The notes under the pieces were generated by a model, which did no database searches, had not been told where the DNA came from, and saw only the letters and a program-made list of their open reading frames with translations. The translations under genes and the position numbers were made by a program. 64,000 nucleotides of DNA from Plectranthus barbatus (lineage: Eukaryota; Streptophyta; Magnoliopsida; Lamiales; Lamiaceae): positions 323,854 through 387,853 of the forward strand of contig JAPKLW010000123.1 of assembly GCA_026898455.1 (NCBI GenBank), in the 5' to 3' direction. Below are positions 1-9,335 of this stretch, piece by piece. The stretch's first letter is position 1, and the number at the start of each line of letters is the position of its first letter.

Positions 1-9
1 ACTACAGAA

Positions 10-897
10 ATGCAGCAAAAGAAAAAATGCCAAATGGAGATAAATCAAGGTGGTCAAATAACGCGCCTGCAAACAACTCGTGTAAGAAAGGAAATTGCAA
101 TTATTGTGGAATTGCTGGACATTGGGCCAAGGAATGTCGCAAAGCAAGGCGTGATCGTGAACAACGTGAGCAAACAAACCCTATGGAAGCTGAATCATAT
201 ACACTTGACGTACCTGCTCTCCTTATGTCGAAAGAATGCTTCAATAGTGAGCTTCAGCCCTAAGCTGTGCGGGAAGAATGTTGCAGCAATGAGCTTCAGC
301 CCCAAGCCTTGCTGAAAGCATGCTGCAGCAACGTGACTGAAACTCAGGCAGTGCACCTGGACGAATCTCTGATGAACATATCCAGAGATGTTCAATGTGA
401 AGAAATTCGAACTTGGTGCTGGGAGGATTGCTACAGCAACGAGATAGCAATACCTAAAGTCGGAAAGACTGCTGCATCAACTACGCAAGTTATATTCCCT
501 GTGTCTGATCAGGATGAGAAGGATGTTGGAGAAGAAAATTGTGCCTTGTGATGGGAGAAATGCCACAGCAATGCTCCAGCATCGTAGAATGTGAAATTCC
601 CTGTGTTCGATCAGGATGATGAGGATGATGTTGGCAACGAAACAACCCCTACACCGCGCAGCCAGACATCCAAAGAATAGACACCTGAGGAGGAGCCACA
701 AACCCCGAAGCAGTCCCACTGCTACACGATAGTTCTGATTTTGGACCACGTCGATTTCGATATATCAAGGATATATATGATGCCACCGAAGAAATAAGGA
801 TTATGGAAGAGAATATAATATTTTTTTCTGACAGTTGAAGAACCAACGAATATTGATAATGCTCTTGAAAATGAATCATGGAAGCAAGCTATGAAAG
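10..897 (+). pseudogene. copia gag zinc knuckle and start of reverse transcriptase, broken
   Basis: Positions 96-137 encode a CX2CX4HX4C zinc knuckle (CNYCGIAGHWAKEC), the RNA-binding motif of retrotransposon Gag. From about 270 to 560 the open frame is Ser/Cys/Glu-rich and not recognisable. From about 730 the frame reads a short 'RFRYIKDIYDAT' block, typical of the stretch just before copia reverse transcriptase. Near 860-899 it reads 'NALENESWKQAMKE', the usual N-terminal edge of the reverse transcriptase domain. The frame is then cut by the CACTA insertion at 900. Frameshifts near 720 and stops near 835 show decay. Confidence 0.8.
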
Positions 898-1199
898 AAC
901 ACTACTACAAATTTTGCTTTTCCTGACACTATTTTCTCACAAACCTAAAAAATTGTTGTAATATAATATATATCATAACACTTGTTAGGAAAAAGTAATG
1001 TTAATATTTATTAAATAATTATTTTATATTAACAAATAATATTAAGATTTATAAAGTATTTTATATGACACTAAATATTAAGTGTGAGGAGAAATATCCC
1101 TCCATAATGAAAACTATTCAATTTTTTGTGTAAAAAATTTCCCTCCATTCTTTAAATCACAAGTTTTTTTCACTAAAAAAAGAATTCAAAAATAAAAGA

Positions 1200-1530
1200 A
1201 ATTGGGGGAGATGGGTCAATGGTGTAACCCTAGCTCCCTGTCGTTCCTCTTCCCCTCACCCCTGGCCATTTGCTAAACTGCTCTCCCATCACCATTATCA
1301 CTAAGCTGCTCACTACTCGCCATTAACCCTATCATCCTTCTCCTCGCCCCTCGATATTATCGATGTGTTTTTGTTCGCCCCTCGCCATCATCTATATGTT
1401 GCCGTTTGCCTACCGTCATTATCCTGCCGGCAGCGCAACTGACAATGGTGTCGGTTAAGACCGTGAAGTCGCTCATCGCTCGAGCGCATCGCGGCATCAA
1501 GGTCGACCTCCATTGCAGTTGATATTCATA
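1200..1530 (+). other. GC-richer block inside the CACTA element, possible captured host fragment
   Basis: In an otherwise AT-rich element this block is C-rich. It carries an ATG at 1445 opening a short frame with sequence MVSVKTVKSLIARAHRGIK, which ends at a stop near 1520. A GT-rich donor-like site follows near 1534. Further short exon-like pieces preceded by pyrimidine tracts lie near 2500 and 3240-3360. This is compatible with a captured gene fragment, but I do not recognise the gene. Confidence 0.25.
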
Positions 1531-3624
1531 TTGGTATGTCGTTCCTGAAATATTGATTTTGAGTTTGAGTCAAGAACGAACCTTTTGCTTTATTTTTTTT
1601 ATTTTTTTTGTTTGGTAGGAATTAAAAAGGTTGTGGTTCGGGTATGGACTCAAATTTTTGTCAATATAAGTTTTCTCTCTCTTTGTGTTTACTTCCAAAC
1701 AAGATATTGATTATTATATTCTCTCTTGGAGTGCTGATTCTTTCACAGGATTTGTGTACTTGCTTGTTACCATTTAGCTTAGCGATAATTTCAATTTAAA
1801 TTCTTTTATCCTTGTAGTTATCCAAATCATAGCTTATTGGGATCATAATCCACACTAAGAAGCTGCTTGGCATCTGAATTATTCTTAGCTTCTCTCTCCT
1901 ACATCATTGCTACACCCCTTGCCAGTATATCCCTCACTACAGACCCTATGCGCGCACACAATTGCCTAATGGCGATATGATAGATACATTGATCAAACCT
2001 ATGTCAGACTTTAAAGATGTTGAATAATCAGGAAAAAATTACTTTTTCGTTAATGTTATTTGTATTTTTAAGCTCGATAGTATGCTATGTACTTTAATTG
2101 AATGATATTTTTTATATTATGGCAGAGTTATTGTTATAGAAGACACTCCTATTTCTTATTGCTCTCTTTAGTATCTGAATTTATTGCAATTCAAGATTAA
2201 TAGGTGATGTTATGATTAACAGACTATAGAAAGCAACCAAATTCTTTTGTATACTCGTTTAAATTGCAAAATACTTGTTTACTACGCACGGCCTAATTTT
2301 CATTCTCTAGTTGTAGGGCACTTCTGATTTATTTCTTAAGTAAGCAAGATTCATCACAATGTAGGTGTTATTTGGAAGATTGAATGGCAAATGTGCTTGT
2401 AAAAATTGATGTCTCAAGAAGTCCTCCTGTAGCATACTTTCTTCAACCGTAGGCCATTGTATCATTTTTTTATCCTTCTTGCTCTTCTAATCTTTTAGTT
2501 CGGGGAATGATGCAGGAGCTTGACCTAGTGTATAAAGAAAAGGTGGAATTTGATGTAATTATTTATTTATTCATACAAAAGTTCTTAGATTTATGCTTAA
2601 AACAAACAGCAACATTGGTAAAATAAGAATTAATAGATGCCTAGAGTAGATATTCTGTAGTGAGAACACATCGAAAATACTTATATCTTAAATGTGTTGG
2701 ATCAGATTATTTGTTAAGGCATATACTAGTCTCCCCTACCAAAACTTAATGTTCTTGGGTCACTGTTTTCATAATATAGTTGTCAACTGTAGTGTTTGTC
2801 TTTGACCCTGGTCTCATTTGTCACTAAACATTCATGATACATAATAATGGATCTAACACAAATATAAGTTAAACATGGAATCACATCATAATGCAATATT
2901 TTCTAGTTTATCCAATTTTTTTTTTAGTTTGTTTTTAATATTATATTGTACTTCAGCCATTTATATTTCAAACTCTAAACACTTGCACTCAGTTTTTCCA
3001 CTTCATCCAGTTAGTTTTAACATTCAAGCCAAACAAGATGCACGCAATTTCAACTTTGGAATCTCGAAGATTACAATGAGGTACTTGAATATTTGGATCA
3101 AAGCTAATTTAAAAAAAAAAAAAGAAGTTTTATCGTCTTGTTTGTTATATGTAGAACAAGTTAAATTTGTTATTAGTTAAATCTTCTCCTCATGTTAATA
3201 TTAAGGATTGAAATATTGCATAATTGTTTTTCTATGTAGATCTCAATTTACATTGATGAAGGATGAAGATAGTTTCAAAATGGCAGAGAGAGTAACGAAG
3301 ATAGTTGCTCGTAGTTTTGTTAGTAGCTTTGATACTTTATTGAAAAAGTTTGGGAGTTGTTAGCTAGTAATTTGGTTTATAATAATCGATTCAGAACTCC
3401 CTTTTTTATGAATAACTAGTAAGTTTATTTGATACATTATTACATATATTTATGAATATTGAATAGTTTAGTTTCTTATTATATTATTTAATAGTTCTTT
3501 GCTAGATTGCTTATTTTTTTATTGGTGTTCACTTTTTATTAGTATACAAAATATGAATTTGATGGGCAAAATCATTATATAATTTTTATTATCCATGCAT
3601 ATTAGTTTTTCCTGACAAGAAACA

Positions 3625-3830
3625 AAGAATTTTAAAGTATTTTTACTCGCATTATGTGGTGTCAGCAAAAATAATTTGGCCTAACAGATTATTATGTGAA
3701 ATATAAGTATTTCTACTTACAGAATGTGGTGTTAGCAAAAATAATTTAACCCGACATATTAGTATATGAAGTAAAATATTTTTACTCGCAGTGAAATATT
3801 GTAATTTTAAATTATTTCTCAACACGTAAA
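3625..3830. repeat. subterminal repeats of the CACTA element
   Basis: A unit of roughly 75 bp containing 'TTTCTACTTACAGAATGTGG'-like sequence followed by 'GTTAGCAAAAATAATTT' occurs about twice, with a partial third unit. Arrays of short subterminal motifs are where CACTA transposases bind, so this supports the classification. Confidence 0.55.
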
Positions 3831-4005
3831 TATGTCATAATATGTTAATTATCTAGACACTACTACTGTTGTTATAAGACTTCAATCTATAGTGACACTT
3901 TTTTTGGACAACAGTATGTAATAGTGTCAGCATAGTAATATGTGTCACTATAGTTCTTATTTGTGACAGGTAACCCTGTCGGAACAACCTTATTTTGTAG
4001 TAGTG

Positions 4006-5494
4006 GAAGAAATAAAAGCAATTGACGATAACAAAACTTAGCAACTTGCATCGCTTCTGGCCGATCACAAAGCAATTGGAGTTAAGTAGGTTTTCAAAGT
4101 AAAAAATGATCCAGCAAGCAACATTACAAAATACAAGGCAAGACTAGTCGCAAAAGGGTATGCACAGCGAGAGGGGATGGATTATGATGATGTCTTCGCT
4201 CCAGTCATAGGGATTGAAACAGTACATTTTCTACTTGCACTCGCTGCACATTATAGATGGGAGGTTCACCACATGGATGTTAAGTCAGCATTCTTAAATG
4301 GAGATCTAGTAGAAGAAATCTACGTCCATCAAACACCAGGTTTCGTTGATAAAGAGAACAAACACAAGGTTCTCCGACTGCATAAAGCCCTGTACGGATT
4401 AAAACAAGCTCCATGAGCTTCAAACTCCAAATTGGATGCTTCGCTGATTCCTCTAAAATTCATAAGAAGTTCTTATGATCATGCTGTTTATCGAAGAGGA
4501 AATAATCAATCGTACTTGATTATTGGCATGTATGTAGATGATTTGATCATCACGGGCACAAGTGTTCAAGAAATTATAGAGTTCAAAGCCGAGATGCAGA
4601 AGATCTTTAAGATGAGTGATATTGGGATACTTAGCTATTATTTGGGCACTGAAGTAAGTCAAAAGGATGGGAAAATCAAGTTGTGTCAAGGTGCTTATGC
4701 TTCGAAATTGCTAGAGAAAGCTGGAATGAAAGGGTGCAATTTATGTCATACACCAATGGAGAATCAACTTCGTCTAAGCAATAAGGACGATAGCCAAGCT
4801 GTGGATGAGACATTATATCGCAGCATCATTGGAGGCCTTCAATATTTGGTAAACACACGTCCAGATATTGCACATGCCGTAGGAATCGCAAGTCGGTTCA
4901 TGGAGGCACCGACGCTGAAACATTGGGCTGCAATCAAACAAATCATGAGATATATTCAAGAAACATTAAGATATTGATTCTGTTACAAGTTAAGAGAAGA
5001 AAAATTAAGTTTAATTTGCTACAATGACAATGATCTTGCGGGAGATATTGAAGATCGAATGAGTACTACAGGTATAGTTTTCTTTCTTGGTGGAAACATT
5101 GTAACTTGGACATCTCAAAAGCAAAAGGTGGTAGCTTTATCTTCCTGTGAAGCGGAGTATGTTGCTGCAGCAATTGCAGCATGTCAAGGAGTTTGGTTAA
5201 GCAATTTTATTGATGAAATGCTTGGTTCGAGATTAAAGTTCAAGCTTTATGTGGATAATAAATCGGCCATCGCGTTGAGGAAGAACCCAGTTCATCACGA
5301 TAGAAGTTAGCATATCGATACCAAGTTTCATTACATTCGAGAATGCATTGAAGCGAAGAAGATGGACGTGGAGCATGTAAGTACGAACGATCAATTGGCA
5401 GACATGTTGACAAAGGTGTTGGGTCAAAACAAATTCATCGAATTGCAACAAGTCATGGGCATCAAGAATATCGATGCAGAGATACGAGATTAAG
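4006..5494 (+). pseudogene. copia reverse transcriptase and RNase H, broken
   Basis: The reading resumes after the CACTA insertion with 'KYKARLVAKGYAQ', then 'MDVKSAFLNGDL' and 'ALYGLKQAP'. The catalytic YVDD box is at 4531-4542. Downstream are the RNase H blocks: 'LSSCEAEYVAA' near 5150, a 'YVDNKSAI' block near 5250 and 'QLADMLTK' near 5395, ending at a stop near 5491. In-frame stops at about 4039, 4087, 4414, 4975 and 5308 disable it. Order and motifs are those of Ty1/copia Pol. Confidence 0.9.
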
Positions 5495-5502
5495 GGGGTG
5501 AT

Positions 5503-5751
5503 TGTTAGATAATCTCGTATATATCTTCAAATAAATGATTAGATATCTTTAGTTTTTAGATATATCTAGTTTAGAGATATATTTAGTTTTAGATATATCT
5601 AGCTTTGGATATATTTGATAGGATATAGATAGATTTCACATTCCTAGTTGATTTAGATTTCTTGTTTATTTTGTGTATATATACCTCATTCCATTCAGCA
5701 ATAATATTGAAGTTTTTCCCGTTCATATTTTCTATTTCCCTGCTATCAACA
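5503..5751 (+). repeat. 3' LTR of the first copia element (249 bp)
   Basis: The LTR starts TGTTAGATAA directly after the polypurine tract AAGGGGGTG (5492-5500) and ends TATCAACA, giving TG...CA termini and a TGTT/AACA inverted repeat. A TATA-like stretch (GTATATATACC, near 5672-5684) lies inside. The partner 5' LTR is outside the window. Confidence 0.75.
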
Positions 5752-5862
5752 ATTCCTATGCTAGTTTAATGCTCTAGCATCTCGTCAAGCTTATCTCTCT
5801 ATTTGTCTTGCGGCTACCACAACACGACCCAGAACCTCGGATTTCCCTAATATTGAGAAAAC

Positions 5863-6401
5863 TAGGGATGTCAATTTAGCCCGGGACTGACGGGTTGGCC
5901 TGAATAACCCGAGCTAAAAATCGGGTTAGGGTTGGAAATTTCTTAACTGATAAGAAACCGGGCTAAATGGTCCGGGTTAAACGGGTAGCGGGTTAAACGG
6001 GCTGGACCCGCCGGGCCACGGGTTGGCCCGACGGGCTACCCCATTAAATATTAAATTATTAAATATTGCAAAAATAAATATCAACTACTTTGTACTAGAT
6101 TTATTTTATTTTTAGATGAAAGTGTTTAAGTAAATTTTGTGTCACACAAATGATATACCTATATTTTTACTATTGAGAAATATTTTTTAAATAAATAATT
6201 TAAAAGAATATTTTAGAAATTATTGATTTCTAAAATATTATTTATTATTTTAAATAAATTTAATTCTTACAAACTTATAAAATTATCAGTAAAATTGTAA
6301 TATCTTGTTAAATAAATACTTATTATAGTTTACTTTATGTCATTACAAATTATTTAAGATAATTGTGAGACATCATCAATTTTTTAAGATATATAATAAA
6401 T

Positions 6402-6454
<53 letters not shown>

Positions 6455-6859
6455 TATATATTGCAATATGATATATCATGCAATATTATTTTGTAATCAG
6501 TATATTTAATTAATTTATTTACTACAATATTATTGGAGTTATATAATTAAATAATACGATTATTTAATTTATTTAATCTCTAAATATACAATATTTTATG
6601 TTAGTACTAATTATAAAAATAATTATATTTATATAATTAGTTTTATTAATAAAATAATAAATATTTAAGCTTAATAAAAAAAAATAAAAAATTATAATTT
6701 TGTCAGCCCGATGGGCCAGCCCGAAAACTGAAGGGTTAGGGTTAGGGTTGAGAATTTTCAACCCGACAAAAGTTGCGGCCCGTTTAGCCTGGATCGATTA
6801 ACTCACAGCCCGATAGGGCTGGCTCGAAACCTGACAAATTGGCCCGTTTGACATCCCTA
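5863..6859. mobile_element. hAT-like non-autonomous transposon (997 bp)
   Basis: The inverted ends are TAGGGATGTCAA at the left and TTGACATCCCTA at the right. The 8-bp flanks are GAGAAAAC (5855-5862) and GTGAAAAC (6860-6867), a duplication with one mismatch, as expected for hAT elements. Both subterminal regions are rich in GGGTTA and GGGCC motifs, while the interior is very AT-rich and has no ORF. Confidence 0.8.
6405..6450. repeat. (AT)n microsatellite
   Basis: An uninterrupted alternating TA run of about 46 bp inside the hAT-like element. Confidence 0.95.
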
Positions 6860-6867
6860 GTGAAAAC

Positions 6868-7969
6868 AACAAACTCAGCCAAAATTAAAATAACAATAAG
6901 AAGAAAAGAAAAGAGCATTGCTCGGATTTGAGAAGATATTTTATAACCTAAATATCCCAATCGCCAAAATTTTCGAGCCCTCGTTGGAGTCGCCGGAGAA
7001 GTAATTCGCCGCCCGCACAAATACACTGACGCTCAATTACAATGAGTCAATTTGAAAGGGGTAATGTTTTTAACTTATTTTGTTTCTCAAAAATCCAAAA
7101 TAAAACACTAAAGAAAGTTTCCCGTTTTCAGTATATGTAATGAATTTTCAGTTGGATTTGTTTCGTAACATTGGGTTTAAAATAAAAGAGGAAAATTCTC
7201 AAATGACAAGTTTTATTATTTGAAATGTAAAAAATATCACCTCTTAAAAAAAATGCATAATATAGTAAAAGTTTTGAAAATACCCTTACAATTTTTAATA
7301 TCTTTTCCTTATCAGAAATTAATAAAATTATTTTAATAATAAAACTGAAGAAAAATTAATCCCACGTGCATTCATAAACCCTAATAGATTTCCACGGATT
7401 CACTATTCACTATCGTCAATTGATCAGCCGATTCACTGTCACTTTTTTTTTCGCCGACTTCAACACTCACTTTGACCGCCGATTATTCCAGCAATTCATA
7501 TTTGAAGCATGTTGAGTGAAGGCGAAGCAGCAGCAGCCGCCCTCAATGCTCCACCTAAACAATCAGCTTACTACTGCCTCTACTCGATGGGGATTTATAT
7601 TATCAATCATCCTGCCATGCTGCTGCTCCACACTTTTACCATGTGAAAACAAAGCTCAGTAATGCAATCAATCACACCACATGCTATGAATATATTTTTT
7701 TTTTCAGATTTGGCTAATTCTTCATTTGATCTCGTTTCATGAGATGACTGGCTATGAATTTTGGCTCTGTATACACGAATTACCCTACCTGACATTATAT
7801 TGGATTTCAATTCAATGCTTGCTAATTATAACATACTTAAAATTAGATATATTGCTGCTAGCTACATATAAGCATTTAGTCGAGATCCATCAATGTGCAA
7901 CCCCCAAAAACTCACATTTTAATTCACTTTATTATTATTTTTTAAATCTTCATTAATTTAAAGACACAC
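6868..7969. other. intergenic, AT-rich, no clear feature
   Basis: I see no conserved coding sequence, long repeat or TIR pair here. A slightly GC-richer part lies at 7360-7600 and contains one very short ORF, listed separately. Confidence 0.6.
7509..7646 (+). CDS. very short hypothetical ORF, 45 residues, doubtful
   Basis: ATG at 7509 opens a 45-codon frame beginning MLSEGEAAAAALNAPP and stopping with TGA at 7644-7646. The alanine-rich start and the raised GC content hint at the first exon of a lost gene, but no domain is recognisable and no downstream exon is evident. It could equally be chance. Confidence 0.12.
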   Translation: MLSEGEAAAAALNAPPKQSAYYCLYSMGIYIINHPAMLLLHTFTM

Positions 7970-7977
7970 CCTACATG

Positions 7978-8678
7978 CAATGTTGTAAAATTCGCTAGGC
8001 GCTAGTCGGGCGGCCGAGGGGGGCCTAGCGCCTAAGCGGTCTAGGCGGGGATTAGTCGGATTCTAGGCGGTTTACCAATTTTTATTTTTTTATTTTTTAT
8101 ATATCTCAAGTAATATATAAAATCTTACCCACAAATTATATATTTAAAAAACAAGTAAAATTTCAGCATTTTATATGTATCTCAAGTAATATTCCTGCAA
8201 CAAACATCCTCACATTTAAATCCAAACGTATAAATATTCCTGCAACAAGCACTTTTACATTTAAAAGCAAAATCCATAAAATTAGGGGAATTTGGAAAAA
8301 TTTGATTTGGGAATAAAATTAGGTTACACTTTTATTTAATTTTATATTTTTATGTTTTACAATATTTTTTGAAATTAAAATTTAAAAAATGATTTTACCA
8401 TTGAAATTTAAATTTAAAAATTGAATTTACAATTGAAATTTACTTGAACCGATTTTTTCCGATTAATCAACCGATTAATCCGATTAATCAACGATTAATT
8501 CGATTAATCCGATTAATCCGATCCGATTAATCCGCCTAGACCGATTAATCGCCGATTAATCGCTGACTAAATTAAAAACGGTTTTTCTAGCCGATTTCGC
8601 ATTTATCGGGGCGGTGAACCTCCGCCTAGCGATTAGTCGGCGCCTAGGCGGTCCTAGGCGCCGATTTTTACAACATTG
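7978..8678. mobile_element. hAT-like non-autonomous transposon (701 bp)
   Basis: The ends CAATGTTGTAAAA (left) and TTTTACAACATTG (right) are inverted repeats. Next to them are longer complementary GC-rich arms made of CGCCTAGGCG and CTAGTCGG motifs. A perfect 8-bp duplication CCTACATG flanks it (7970-7977 and 8679-8686). No transposase is present. The right subterminal half carries many direct CCGATTAATC-type repeats. Confidence 0.88.
8455..8570. repeat. cluster of CCGATTAATC direct repeats
   Basis: About ten near-identical copies of a CGATTAATC core are packed into roughly 110 bp, close to the right TIR of the hAT-like element. Short subterminal repeats are typical transposase-binding sites in hAT elements. 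Confidence 0.7.
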
Positions 8679-8722
8679 CCTACATGTCCACCTAAAAACT
8701 CGAACCATGACTTATTGATCAT

Positions 8723-8881
8723 GGGAAGGTCTCAGGTTAGGCACGCCTAAACGGTTTAGGCGGGTTTTATCCATTAGCCTAACTCAAACTCATCTAATAT
8801 ACCCTAATTGGGGATTAATAAACCCTATTTGGGATGGGTGAACCTAGTTAGATATGGATAAAACCCGTCTAAACCATTGCC
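8723..8881. mobile_element. small Mutator-like MITE, copy 1
   Basis: This 159-bp element has inner inverted repeats GGTTTAGGCGGGTTTTATCC and GGATAAAACCCGTCTAAACC. It is flanked by a perfect 9-bp duplication ATTGATCAT (8714-8722 and 8882-8890). A second copy with its own 9-bp duplication lies at 19464-19641. Nine-base duplications suggest the Mutator superfamily. Confidence 0.78.
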
Positions 8882-8890
8882 ATTGATCAT

Positions 8891-9335
8891 AAGCAGAGCA
8901 CCCCGAACAAGGGACTTTAATACACTTCATTGAAATACAGCGTTAAATGTAGCCAAGTTTTTTGGGAATGGTCTAATTGAAACGCATGGATGCTTACACG
9001 AGAATGAGAGTTTTAGACGGCTTCCATAGTCTTGTATGTTTGAAAGCCTACGTATCACTAGATCTGAGTCGTCTGACTGCTCTGCACACAACCTCATACA
9101 GTAGCAGTAGCCTTGAGAGACAGGAAATCTGATATTTGGTTGGTGTAGAAATCTAATTGTATCGTGTTATCAAGGTTTTGAAGCACTGGGTAGGAGAGTC
9201 GAAACAAATTTATACTTCTTTTTAATTTATAGGTTAATTTATCATTATAAATGATCTTTAAGGTTGAATTGGATATAAATATACATATTTATTCAATCTT
9301 AATATATTTAAGACAGAGCCTAAAAATCCAAACCT
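8891..9335. other. no recognisable gene; left part possibly copia leader remnant
   Basis: Nothing recognisable is coded here. Since 9336-9350 is an inverted primer-binding site, the bases just left of it may be the decayed untranslated leader of the minus-strand copia element. Confidence 0.45.

Larger units (their letters stand above)
900..4005. mobile_element. non-autonomous CACTA (En/Spm) DNA transposon
   Basis: The element begins CACTACTACAAA (900-911) and ends in the exact inverted repeat TTTGTAGTAGTG (3994-4005). It is flanked by the 3-bp target-site duplication GAA (897-899 and 4006-4008). These are the hallmarks of the CACTA superfamily. It is 3106 bp long with no recognisable transposase. 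The interrupted reverse transcriptase frame resumes directly after the second GAA. The interior holds a GC-richer block (1200-1530), possibly captured host sequence. Confidence 0.93.
1..5751 (+). mobile_element. Ty1/copia retrotransposon, 3' portion, decayed and interrupted
   Basis: The plus strand carries, in order, a Gag zinc knuckle, a pre-reverse-transcriptase stretch, reverse transcriptase, RNase H, a purine-rich tract and a 3' LTR. This is the copia order, but protease and most of the integrase are missing, so there is an internal deletion near 270-640. The 5' LTR lies outside the window. A CACTA transposon (900-4005) splits the reverse transcriptase. Several stops and frameshifts make the element inactive. 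Confidence 0.9.

Noticed and set aside
2875..3180. 101-codon plus-strand frame in the CACTA element
   Set aside because: Phe/Ser/Ile-rich low-complexity translation of AT-rich DNA with no recognisable domain.
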